DNA of 64,000 nt, from contig JAXGPX010000002.1 of assembly GCA_040766745.1 (NCBI GenBank), forward strand, positions 372,001 to 436,000. Direction: 5' to 3'. Origin of the DNA: JAXGPX01 sp040766745. GTDB taxonomy: Bacteria > Bacillota > Sulfobacillia > Fermentithermobacillales > Fermentithermobacillaceae. The notes beneath the pieces were generated by a model, which saw only the letters and a program-made list of their open reading frames with translations, was not told the DNA's origin and made no database searches. The position numbers were made by a program, and so were the translations under genes. Position 1 is the first letter of the stretch; the number at the start of each line of letters is the position of its first letter. This document shows positions 1 to 7,739 of this stretch, one piece after another.

Positions 1-1827
1 CTAGGGCCTTTGGACCTTATGGAGTACATTAAAGCCCCTGACTTTCCTACAGGCGGCCTAATAGTGGGGTTGGGCCCTGTGAGATCTTTGTACACTACCG
101 GTAGGGGAGTAATGAAACTCAGGGCTAAGACCAGGATTGAACGAGACAAGAAAAACGGCAAGCAGTGGATTGTTGTTGATGAGCTTCCTTACCAGGTCAA
201 CAAAGCCCGGCTTATTGAGAACATAGCAGATTTGGTAAGAGACAAGAAGATTCAGGGTGTAACAGACTTAAGAGATGAGAGTGACAAGAGCGGCCTCAGA
301 GTCGTTATAGAGGTGCGGAAGGATGTAGAAGCCAAGGTTGTTCTTAACCAGCTTTTCAAGCATACAACCTTGGAAACAAGCTTTGGAGGCATAATGCTAG
401 CCCTGGTTAACGGGCGGCCTGAGGTGCTTGATTTAAGGGCCATGCTTTCACACTACATCTCCCACAGGGAAGAGGTAGTTACCAGAAGGACCAGATACGA
501 GCTGAGGAAGGCCGAAGAAAGGGCTCACATTCTTGCGGGCCTTGAGATTGCCCTTGCCAACCTTGATGAAGTAATCGCCATAATCAGAAGTTCCCAAAAC
601 GGCGAAGAAGCCCGTAACAGGCTCATGGAGAGGTTTGTTCTTGACGAGATACAGGCAAAAGCCATTCTGGATATGAGGCTTGAGCGGCTTACCGGCCTTG
701 AGAGAGACAAGATCATCGAAGAACGCAGGGCTTTGCTGAAGGAAATTGAGTACCTAAGGGCGGTCCTCGGTTCAGAAAAGATGATTCTTGGCATAGTTAA
801 GAAGGAACTGGAGGATGTGAAAAAGAAATATGCAGACCCACGGCGTACTCGCATCCTGGCCAAGGCCGAAGAGATTTCGGAAGAGGAACTTATTATAGAG
901 CAGGAAGTTTCGGTGATTTTGACAGGCATGGGGTATATCAAGAGAATGCCCCTAAACATATACCGGAGCCAGAGAAGAGGCGGGCTGGGCGCTACAGCCA
1001 TGCAGACCAGGGACGAGGACTGGGTGGAAAAGGTTGTATCCACTACGACCCGTGAATCCTTGCTGCTGTTTACTTCCCATGGAAAAGCCTACTGGCTAAA
1101 GGTTTTTGAGATACCTGAAGCTGGAAAACAGGCAAAGGGGCACCTGATGTCCAGGCTAATTGCCCTTGATAAGGGCGAAAGGGTCACTGCACTTATACCT
1201 GTCCCTGCAAAGCCGGAGACGGCAGGAGACTTGTTCTTCGTAACCAAGCAGGGAATGTGCAAGAGGACTCCGTTCTCTGAATACTTAACACAGAGAAAAA
1301 CGGGACTCAGGGCCATAAATCTTAGGACAGGAGATTCGCTGATTCTCGCCCGCCTGGCGCAAGACGGTGATGAGGTACTTATCGGTACTTCATTCGGTAA
1401 GGCCTTAAGAATGAAAGTAGATGATGTTAGGACTATGGGCCGGACTGCCACCGGTGTGATTGGAATAAGGCTTGCCAAGGGCGACTACGTTGTCGGGGCC
1501 GATCCGGTTACGCCTGACGCAAAAGTGCTATTGGTGAGTGAATACGGATACGGCAAGATAACAAAAGTCGGCGGTTTTCCTCTTCAGGGAAGGGGAGGAA
1601 AAGGAGTCATTGCCCTCAAGGTTTCAGAAAAGAGCGGGCCTCTGGCTATTATGCGATTGGTTTCGCCCCAAGATGAAGAGGCTTTGCTCATTACTGCAGA
1701 GGGAGTGGCAATAAGGATAGACTTGTCTGAGATCAAAGTAGCCCGCAGGGCCACTTTGGGCGTTAGGCTTATGAAAATCGAGCCTAACGACAGGCTATCG
1801 GCTTGCAGCATTCTTGAAGGAGAATAA
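1..1827 (+). CDS. gyrA: DNA gyrase subunit A, C-terminal part (cut by window edge)
   Basis: The reading frame is open from base 1, so the N-terminal breakage-reunion domain with the catalytic tyrosine lies outside the window; about 608 residues are visible. The visible part starts in the LMEYIKAPDFPTGG segment of the type IIA topoisomerase core, continues through the coiled-coil region, and ends in the beta-pinwheel C-terminal domain. The GyrA-box that separates gyrase from topoisomerase IV is present as QRRGGLG (bases 970-990), with Leu where Lys is usual. GyrA cuts and passes DNA in the A2B2 gyrase that introduces negative supercoils. The stop lies two bases before the archease start, so the two are probably co-transcribed. 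ParC is the alternative; the GyrA-box argues against it. Confidence 0.95.
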   Translation, partial: LGPLDLMEYIKAPDFPTGGLIVGLGPVRSLYTTGRGVMKLRAKTRIERDKKNGKQWIVVDELPYQVNKARLIENIADLVRDKKIQGVTDLRDESDKSGLRVVIEVRKDVEAKVVLNQLFKHTTLETSFGGIMLALVNGRPEVLDLRAMLSHYISHREEVVTRRTRYELRKAEERAHILAGLEIALANLDEVIAIIRSSQNGEEARNRLMERFVLDEIQAKAILDMRLERLTGLERDKIIEERRALLKEIEYLRAVLGSEKMILGIVKKELEDVKKKYADPRRTRILAKAEEISEEELIIEQEVSVILTGMGYIKRMPLNIYRSQRRGGLGATAMQTRDEDWVEKVVSTTTRESLLLFTSHGKAYWLKVFEIPEAGKQAKGHLMSRLIALDKGERVTALIPVPAKPETAGDLFFVTKQGMCKRTPFSEYLTQRKTGLRAINLRTGDSLILARLAQDGDEVLIGTSFGKALRMKVDDVRTMGRTATGVIGIRLAKGDYVVGADPVTPDAKVLLVSEYGYGKITKVGGFPLQGRGGKGVIALKVSEKSGPLAIMRLVSPQDEEALLITAEGVAIRIDLSEIKVARRATLGVRLMKIEPNDRLSACSILEGE

Positions 1828-1829
1828 GA

Positions 1830-2255
1830 ATGCCTGCAGGGTTTCAGATTGTTGATCATGTTGCAGATGTACGAGTACGGGCGTGGGGGACCTGCTTCCA
1901 GGAGGCCTTTTCTGAAATTACAAAAGGCATGTGGTTTCTCATGTTTGGCGGAAGCAGTATCCCCGCCCTGGATAAATGGAGTGTTGAGGTAAGAGGCATT
2001 GATATGGAAGACCTCTTAATCGGCTTTCTCAATGAGCAGCTGGCACTTTTCGACATTGAGGGCCTGGCTGTTTCCGGCACAGAAGAGATAATTTTCGAAG
2101 AAAGCCCAGACGGTGAAGAAATCTGCCTGAAATCAGTTATGTGTGGGGCTCATATCTCCCAGGTAAACGTAAGACCTGATCTGCAAATCAAAGCCGCTAC
2201 TTTTCACAGACTAAAGCTAACTCCCACCGAGGCCTGGGTCACGTTCGACGTTTGA
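1830..2255 (+). CDS. Archease, activator of RNA ligase RtcB
   Basis: This 141-residue protein has the archease pattern: an N-terminal DHVADVRVRAWG metal-binding segment (residues 9-20), the VEVRG..MEDLLIGFLNEQLALFD core, an IKAATFHRL strand, and a short C-terminal acidic end (FDV). Archease speeds guanylylation and turnover of RtcB. The start ATG follows GGAGAA inside the gyrA stop region, with a two-base gap to gyrA. The next gene, 69 bases on, is rtcB, its known partner, which supports both calls. Family length is about 140 residues, so the gene appears complete. Confidence 0.93.
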   Translation: MPAGFQIVDHVADVRVRAWGTCFQEAFSEITKGMWFLMFGGSSIPALDKWSVEVRGIDMEDLLIGFLNEQLALFDIEGLAVSGTEEIIFEESPDGEEICLKSVMCGAHISQVNVRPDLQIKAATFHRLKLTPTEAWVTFDV

Positions 2256-2324
2256 AACAACAGTGTTTGAAAAGCCGAGGATACCAGACTAAACGGCAAA
2301 ACTATTAAAGGGAGTGTTCCTCTA

Positions 2325-3770
2325 ATGGCAATGGATCTAAGACGGGTTTCAGGGCAACAGTGCCATTGGATTATGCCCAAAAAGGACGGCATGAAAGTAG
2401 ACGGAATTGTGTATGGAACAAAGGAGATTATCCAAGACCTGGAGGGGACTAAGGCTCTAGAGCAAGTAAGAAACGTTGCATACTTGCCCGGCATACTCCA
2501 GGCGTCTCTGGCCATGCCTGATATCCATGAAGGATATGGGTTTCCAATAGGCGGAGTTGCTGCGACAGATTTGGATAGCGGTGTCATAAGCCCAGGCGGA
2601 ATCGGATACGACATAAATTGCGGTGTTAGGCTAATGGTTTCTAGCCTTACCCGGCCTGAAGCAGAGAAGCATATTGAGAGACTGGTAGAAGCTTTCTTTG
2701 CAAGAATTCCGTCAGGCGTAGGGAGGGAAGGGGCAATCCGCCTTTCAAAAAAGGAACTTGAAGGCGTCCTGACACAGGGTGCGAAATGGGCGGTTAAGAA
2801 AGGGTATGGCTGGAACGGGGACTTAGAGCATTCTGAAGAGCAAGGCGCAATGGATGGGGCAGACCCCGGCAATGTATCTGAGCGCGCCCTCAAGCGTGGA
2901 AGCAGCGGATTGGGGACCTTAGGTTCAGGCAATCACTTTGTTGAAGTAAGTTTCGTTGAACAGATCTTTAATAAGCAGGCAGCAGAGGCCTTCGGACTCT
3001 TTCCGGATCAGGTTGTTTTCTGGGTCCATTCAGGATCTCGGGGCCTTGGCCACCAGGTATGCACTGACTACCTCACCGTAATGAGGAGGGCTGTCCCCAA
3101 ATACGGCATATCTTTACCTGACAGGCAGCTAGACTGCGCTCCGGCCATGTCTGATGAAGGCAGACGGTATTTCTCGGCAATGGCCGCAGCTGCCAACTAC
3201 GCTTGGGCAAACAGGCAGATCTTGGCCCATTACGTGAGGGAATCTACCGGAAAGGTATTTGGAAAAAGCCCTGAGAGCCTGGGAATGCACTTGCTTTATG
3301 ATGTAGCACATAACATTGGGAAGATAGAAGAGCACAGGGTAGGCGGAAGCAACCGGAAGGTGCTTGTACACAGGAAAGGCGCAACCAGGGCGTTCGGCCC
3401 CGGGCACATAGATGTGCCTGAAAGGTACAGGAATCTTGGCCAGCCGGTCTTAATACCCGGTGACATGGGAACAGGCTCATATATTCTCATAGGCACTGAA
3501 GAAGCCATGGAATTCTCATTTGGATCTGCGTGTCATGGAGCAGGAAGGGCCCTTTCCAGGACTCAGGCCAAGAATACTATTTCGGCCAAGGAACTAAGGG
3601 ATCAGCTGGCGAGCCACGGTGTTTATGTGAGGTCTGCCACTGTGAAAGGGCTTGTAGAAGAGGCGCCTGATGCCTATAAAGATGTAGATTCAGTGGTAGA
3701 GGCCACTAGCTGTGCCGGACTTGCCGAGAGGGTAGCTAGAGTGCGCCCTATGGGGGTAATAAAAGGGTAG
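2325..3770 (+). CDS. rtcB: RNA-splicing ligase RtcB
   Basis: The 481-residue product matches RtcB along its length. It joins 2',3'-cyclic phosphate RNA ends to 5'-OH ends using GTP and Mn2+. Visible motifs are GYDINCGVRL with the metal-binding Asp and Cys (about residues 92-101), LGSGNHFVEV, HSGSRGLGHQ, HNIGKIEEH, the HRKGATRAFGPGH segment near residue 349 where the family's GMP-accepting histidine lies, LIPGDMGTGSYIL and SACHGAGR. The chosen ATG follows AAGGGAG (bases 2308-2314). It sits just after archease. In bacteria the role is usually RNA repair; no RtcR regulator is seen nearby. Confidence 0.96.
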   Translation: MAMDLRRVSGQQCHWIMPKKDGMKVDGIVYGTKEIIQDLEGTKALEQVRNVAYLPGILQASLAMPDIHEGYGFPIGGVAATDLDSGVISPGGIGYDINCGVRLMVSSLTRPEAEKHIERLVEAFFARIPSGVGREGAIRLSKKELEGVLTQGAKWAVKKGYGWNGDLEHSEEQGAMDGADPGNVSERALKRGSSGLGTLGSGNHFVEVSFVEQIFNKQAAEAFGLFPDQVVFWVHSGSRGLGHQVCTDYLTVMRRAVPKYGISLPDRQLDCAPAMSDEGRRYFSAMAAAANYAWANRQILAHYVRESTGKVFGKSPESLGMHLLYDVAHNIGKIEEHRVGGSNRKVLVHRKGATRAFGPGHIDVPERYRNLGQPVLIPGDMGTGSYILIGTEEAMEFSFGSACHGAGRALSRTQAKNTISAKELRDQLASHGVYVRSATVKGLVEEAPDAYKDVDSVVEATSCAGLAERVARVRPMGVIKG

Positions 3771-3903
3771 ACGTTGTGAGCATGAGGCAACCTGGGGGCA
3801 GGCCACGGCAGGTTAGCAGTTAACATGTGTAGAATCATGAAGGGGATACATTGATAATTCCAGGCAGCCGTATGCAAGGCAATACCAGAAAGGGGACGCA
3901 GGT

Positions 3904-4713
3904 ATGACCGTCACTGACAGGAAGGCAGATATTGCGGTTATAGGGGGAACCGGCTTTTATAAGTTTCTGGATGATGTTACTGAGATCCAAGTAAATACTC
4001 CCTACGGTTTCACATCTGATCGAATATCCCTCGGGTCGCTTTCAGGCAAGAAGATTGCTTTCCTACCAAGACATGGAAAGCAGCACCAGTACCCGCCTCA
4101 TATGGTAAACTACAGGGCCAATTTGTGGGCACTTAAGCAGCTTGGGGTATCACAGGTTCTTGGGCCTTGTGCAGTGGGCAGCCTGCAGCCTGATGTGCAC
4201 CCGGGAGACTTTGTTTTTTGCGATCAATTTGTGGATAGAACTACAGGCAGAAAAGATACGTTTTATGATGGGCCAAAGACGGTTCACCTGAGCTCTGCTG
4301 ATCCGTACTGCCAGGAATTACGTGAGATCGGCATAGAAGCCGCCAGGGAACTTGGCTTGCGCTATCACCCTACCGGCACAATGGTAGTAATTCAAGGCCC
4401 GAGATTTTCCACCAGGGCAGAATCTAAATGGTTCTCGTCTATGGGATGGAAGGTCGTCAACATGACCGGCTACCCCGAGGTCATGCTGGCACGGGAATTG
4501 GGCATGTGTTATTTGAACGTATCGCTGATAACAGATTACGATGCCGGCCTTGAAGGAAGAGATGACATAAAACCTGTAACCGCAGAAGAAGTAACCAAGG
4601 TGTTCATGGAACATAATGAGCTGTTGAAGAAACTTATGGCAAAGATCATTGATGCAGTTCCAGCTGACCGCCATTGCTCATGCCACCACGAGCTCGAAAG
4701 AATCATGTCTTGA
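3904..4713 (+). CDS. mtnP: S-methyl-5'-thioadenosine phosphorylase
   Basis: This 269-residue protein belongs to the MTAP branch of purine nucleoside phosphorylases. It splits methylthioadenosine, the by-product of polyamine and other SAM chemistry, into adenine and methylthioribose-1-phosphate. Visible signatures are VIGGTGFYKF at the N-terminus, FLPRHGKQHQYPPHMVNYRANLW split around the phosphate and substrate site, GTMVVIQGPRFSTRAE, and the NMTGYPEVMLARELG substrate segment followed by SLITDYDAG. The ATG follows AAAGGGGACGCAGG. The next gene, 13 bases on, encodes the isomerase that uses its product. The C-terminal CSCHHE tail is not a conserved family feature. Confidence 0.93.
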   Translation: MTVTDRKADIAVIGGTGFYKFLDDVTEIQVNTPYGFTSDRISLGSLSGKKIAFLPRHGKQHQYPPHMVNYRANLWALKQLGVSQVLGPCAVGSLQPDVHPGDFVFCDQFVDRTTGRKDTFYDGPKTVHLSSADPYCQELREIGIEAARELGLRYHPTGTMVVIQGPRFSTRAESKWFSSMGWKVVNMTGYPEVMLARELGMCYLNVSLITDYDAGLEGRDDIKPVTAEEVTKVFMEHNELLKKLMAKIIDAVPADRHCSCHHELERIMS

Positions 4714-4726
4714 GAGGTGGCCCAAT

Positions 4727-5803
4727 ATGATACCTGCTATCAAGTGGGATAATGGGGTCCTGTCGTTATTGGACCAAAGGCTTCTGCCTGAGCGAATTGA
4801 GTATGTTGAATGCAATGATTACAAGCAGGCGGCTAAAGCCATTAAGGATATGGTAGTACGTGGAGCGCCTGCTATAGGTATAGCCGGAGGCTATGGTGTT
4901 GCCCTGGCAGTAGAAGAGGCTGTAGGTGAGTTTGGCTCTGGCCCAGGCGACACAAGCACCATGGCCAAAACAGAAGAGTTCTTACGACAGGCCGGTACAT
5001 ACCTGGCTTCTGCAAGGCCCACGGCTGTAAACTTACCCTGGGCTGTTGGCCGTGTGCTCAGTAAGGCAATATTCTCCCTTAATGCTGACGGAATAATCAA
5101 AGCATTGGAAGTTGCCCGGTCTGAGGCCAGGGCAGTGGAACTTGAAGACATTGAGATTAACCACAAGATAGGTTCTAATGGTTCAGCCCTCATTAAGCCG
5201 GGTTCCAGAGTCCTCACACACTGTAATGCAGGGGCTCTAGCCACAGGTGGCTGGGGTACCGCCCTGGGCATAGTGCGCCAGGCGTGGTCCGAGGGCAAAA
5301 TCTCAATGGTATATGCAGATGAGACCCGGCCTTTTCTTCAAGGTGCCAGGCTTACTGCATGGGAGCTTATGCAAGACGGGATTGATGTAACGGTGCTGGT
5401 TGACAGTGCCGCCGGGTACTTGATATCCCAGGGAAATGTTGATGCAGTCATTGTTGGCGCAGATCGAATCGCAGCAAACGGGGATACAGCCAACAAAATT
5501 GGAACATATACGCTGGCTTGTTTATGCCGGCAACACTGTATACCATTCTACGTTGCAGCCCCTGTCTCTACATTTGACCTGAATTTGAACAGCGGCAGCG
5601 AGATACCTGTTGAACAACGGGCCGAAGCCGAAGTTCTCGAGTTTATGGGCCGCCCGGTGGCTCCCAAGGGAGTAAGGGCGTTTAATCCATCCTTTGATGT
5701 GACTCCGGGGGACATGATTTCCGCTATAATTACAGAGAGGGGTGTCATATCTCCTATATCGGAAGAAAACATCAAGAGGGCCATGCCCGGTTTGAACCCA
5801 TAG
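4727..5803 (+). CDS. mtnA: Methylthioribose-1-phosphate isomerase
   Basis: The 358-residue protein is an eIF2B-alpha-like aldose-ketose isomerase that converts methylthioribose-1-phosphate to methylthioribulose-1-phosphate. Motifs are RGAPAIGIAGGYG, LTHCNAGALATGGWGTALG with the catalytic Cys, ADETRPFLQGARLTAWEL, and IVGADRIAANGDTANKIGT with the catalytic Asp. The ATG at 4727 is chosen because GAGAGGTGG lies just before it and MIPAIKWDNG matches the usual family N-terminus; an upstream in-frame start inside mtnP would add 26 unrelated residues. The later steps of the methionine salvage pathway are not encoded nearby. Confidence 0.93.
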   Translation: MIPAIKWDNGVLSLLDQRLLPERIEYVECNDYKQAAKAIKDMVVRGAPAIGIAGGYGVALAVEEAVGEFGSGPGDTSTMAKTEEFLRQAGTYLASARPTAVNLPWAVGRVLSKAIFSLNADGIIKALEVARSEARAVELEDIEINHKIGSNGSALIKPGSRVLTHCNAGALATGGWGTALGIVRQAWSEGKISMVYADETRPFLQGARLTAWELMQDGIDVTVLVDSAAGYLISQGNVDAVIVGADRIAANGDTANKIGTYTLACLCRQHCIPFYVAAPVSTFDLNLNSGSEIPVEQRAEAEVLEFMGRPVAPKGVRAFNPSFDVTPGDMISAIITERGVISPISEENIKRAMPGLNP

Positions 5804-5887
5804 GGGCATATGTAGACAGCAGACAGCGAACTGCATATGCGTGCATTGATTTTTTTGGCATAGAGATGGATACCGGAGGAGGAGAAC

Positions 5888-6307
5888 ATGGAACCTGCAA
5901 GAAGATTCGTTGATTCAGGTTGGCGGTTGACAATCCCCAAAGCAATGCGCCAGAGCCTGGGGTGGGCTGAAAACACCCTGGTATGCCTTCATTGGGATGG
6001 CTTTGAGATTACCATCAAGGCTCCCTTTGCCGGTTGCAGTAAGTGTCCGGATATAAGCCGTATAGGCGCGCTTGGCAAGCTGGTGATTCCTCAGCGGGTA
6101 AGAGAGGAAGCAGGACTTTATCCTGGGCAGATCCTGACGCTGGCCATTGAAGACAGACAGGTTATTGTATCTACAGGTGACAAGCAGGTACGCTGTAGCG
6201 CATGTGGTTCCGAACTTGACGTCAGAAAAGTCCTTCCAAATGTACATTTGTGTACAACATGCCGGGATAAGCTCCAATCGGCAGCAGGCAAGTCCAGAAA
6301 AGCGTAA
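5888..6307 (+). CDS. Tandem AbrB-like DNA-binding protein with zinc ribbon (first copy)
   Basis: The 139-residue protein has two SpoVT/AbrB swapped-hairpin motifs in one chain: residues about 5-46 (GWRLTIPKAMRQSLGW) and about 57-97 (GALGKLVIPQRVREEAGL). A four-cysteine ribbon follows (C103, C106, C122, C125), with an extra CSKC pair at 50-53. AbrB motifs normally pair between subunits, so a chain with two may form an internal pseudo-dimer. The start follows GGAGGAGAAC. The next gene is a clear paralogue with the same layout, and an ordinary one-motif AbrB with a similar ribbon lies at 56.9 kb. A transcription regulator is inferred; targets are unknown. Confidence 0.8.
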   Translation: MEPARRFVDSGWRLTIPKAMRQSLGWAENTLVCLHWDGFEITIKAPFAGCSKCPDISRIGALGKLVIPQRVREEAGLYPGQILTLAIEDRQVIVSTGDKQVRCSACGSELDVRKVLPNVHLCTTCRDKLQSAAGKSRKA

Positions 6308-6330
6308 CTATTCCAAGGGTGGTATGGTTC

Positions 6331-6771
6331 GTGGAGAATGAAAAACTAGATAAGCAACACGTACGTACTCTTACTACCGGATGGAGGCTTACCCTTCCTG
6401 CCCAACTAAGGAGGGCTCTCGGTTGGGAACAGGGCACTATGCTCAGGGTCACGGTTACAGGTGATCAGCTGGCATTATCCAAAGGAGCAGATGTGCCTCA
6501 AGGAAGTCCCGCAAGTAACAGTAATTCGGGTTCAACCTGTTATATTGGGTCCGGTGGGAAGATAGTAATACCTTCTGAGGTTAGGGAGTTAACAGGCTGG
6601 CAAGTTGGTGAAAGGCTTTCTGTTAGAAATCAGGGCCAAGAAATAGTCATATCTCCATGCTGTCAAAAGCACAGATGCCGTTCATGTGGGAGTCTGCATG
6701 GTGTAACTGAAGTAATCGACAACCTGTTTTTGTGTTCAGATTGCTGGAGCCGGTACCTGCTGAAAAACTGA
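6331..6771 (+). CDS. Tandem AbrB-like DNA-binding protein with zinc ribbon (second copy)
   Basis: This 146-residue protein repeats the plan of its upstream neighbour: AbrB-like motif one at about residues 11-51 (GWRLTLPAQLRRALGW), a Ser/Asn/Gly-rich linker, motif two at about 70-108 (GGKIVIPSEVRELTGW) and a ribbon C116, C119, C135, C138. The linker is longer and sequence identity moderate, so the duplication is old. GTG at 6331 is preferred because AAGGGTGG sits 7 bases before it; the GTG at 6319 has no ribosome site. It lies 23 bases after its paralogue, so they are likely one transcript. It is probably a regulator, possibly acting as a heteromer with the first copy. Confidence 0.78.
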   Translation: MENEKLDKQHVRTLTTGWRLTLPAQLRRALGWEQGTMLRVTVTGDQLALSKGADVPQGSPASNSNSGSTCYIGSGGKIVIPSEVRELTGWQVGERLSVRNQGQEIVISPCCQKHRCRSCGSLHGVTEVIDNLFLCSDCWSRYLLKN

Positions 6772-6941
6772 TTTACACCTGGGAATTACTACTGTAGACT
6801 GTAAAGGCAAGTTGTATGCTCTGCGTTATTGCCTGCTACAGGAGTTGTCTAGCATCTGGTTTTAGGAGTGGCTCGATTACGGAAGTATATGTGGCTAGGT
6901 GGCATAGAATTAAGCTGAACGGGGGAGCGGAGGCGAGGCCT

Positions 6942-7388
6942 GTGTGGAAAGAATTCAAGGAGTTTGCCCTAAAGGGTAATGTCATCGATCTTGCCATTGG
7001 CGTAGTCATCGGTGGAGCCTTTGGCAAAATAGTCAGTTCTATGGTCAATGATTTGATAATGCCGTTAGTTTCCCTATTCACCGGTAGAATGGATTTTACT
7101 AACTGGTTCGTGGCCCTTGACGGAGTGGCCTACAAGACACTGGAAGAGGCTAAAGAAGCAGGTGCAGCCACACTCAACTATGGCAATTTCCTCACCGTAG
7201 TCGTAGATTTCCTGATTATTGCTTTTGCCCTTTTCTTGATTGTAAAGCAGATCAACAGAGCAAGAGCCAAGAAGGCAGCTCCGGCCGAGGTACCTGCTGA
7301 GCCTACGACCAAGGCCTGTCCTTTCTGCCAGAGTGAGATATCTGTAAAGGCGGTTAAGTGCCCACATTGCACTTCAGATTTGAAGTAG
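6942..7388 (+). CDS. mscL: Large-conductance mechanosensitive channel with C-terminal zinc ribbon
   Basis: The first 110 residues are MscL: an amphipathic N-terminus (MWKEFKEFALKGNVIDLAIG), TM1 about 14-42, a periplasmic-type loop, and TM2 about 80-101. MscL opens under membrane tension to release solutes during osmotic downshock. After a short Ala/Pro linker the protein ends in a ribbon with CPFC (126-129) and CPHC (140-143), which the typical MscL lacks. The GTG at 6942 is chosen because GCGGAGG lies 8 bases upstream and the family starts here; the longer in-frame extension has no site and no family match. It is the third gene in a row ending in a Cys4 module. Confidence 0.92.
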   Translation: MWKEFKEFALKGNVIDLAIGVVIGGAFGKIVSSMVNDLIMPLVSLFTGRMDFTNWFVALDGVAYKTLEEAKEAGAATLNYGNFLTVVVDFLIIAFALFLIVKQINRARAKKAAPAEVPAEPTTKACPFCQSEISVKAVKCPHCTSDLK

Positions 7389-7495
7389 CAAGTCTGCGGC
7401 AACAGAAAAGTATATTGCACGCGGAGGCAGCACTTGGCTACCGGCAATGCAGTTAGCCAATTCATGGTAAATTACAAGCATTGGTTTGTGGGTTC

Positions 7496-7524
7496 TTGCG
7501 CGAGCACTTATTGCAAGATATAAT
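7496..7524 (+). promoter_or_regulatory. Promoter for tRNA-Gly/tRNA-Thr
   Basis: TTGCGC at 7496-7501 and a perfect TATAAT at 7519-7524 are 17 bases apart, and the first tRNA begins 13 bases after the -10 box. Confidence 0.65.
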
Positions 7525-7537
7525 TAGTCTGCAAAGA

Positions 7538-7612
7538 GCGAGAGTAGTTTAGTGGTAGAACATCGGCTTCCCAAGCCGAGGGCCGCGGGTTCGAATCCCG
7601 TCTCTCGCTCCA
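7538..7612 (+). tRNA. tRNA-Gly (anticodon CCC)
   Basis: A full cloverleaf can be drawn: acceptor GCGAGAG with CTCTCGC, anticodon stem TCGGC/GCCGA around loop TTCCCAA, T-arm GGGTTCGAATCCC, and an encoded CCA (7610-7612). Anticodon CCC reads GGG. Confidence 0.96.
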
Positions 7613-7623
7613 AATTTTTAAGA

Positions 7624-7698
7624 GCCGGCGTAGCTCAACGGCAGAGCAACGGTTTCGTAAACCGTAGGTTAAGGGTTCGATTCCCTTCGCCGGCTCCA
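7624..7698 (+). tRNA. tRNA-Thr (anticodon CGT)
   Basis: Acceptor GCCGGCG pairs with CGCCGGC, anticodon stem ACGGT/ACCGT surrounds loop TTCGTAA, the T-arm is GGGTTCGATTCCC, and CCA is encoded. It is 11 bases after tRNA-Gly and shares its promoter. Anticodon CGT reads ACG. Confidence 0.96.
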
Positions 7699-7739
7699 TG
7701 TCATTCACCCTAAGTACTGATCAAACCGCTAATAATCCT

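Noticed and set aside
7508..7708. Minus-strand frame over the tRNA-Gly/Thr genes
   Set aside because: It is the antisense of tRNAs, a common false protein; the cloverleaves explain the sequence.
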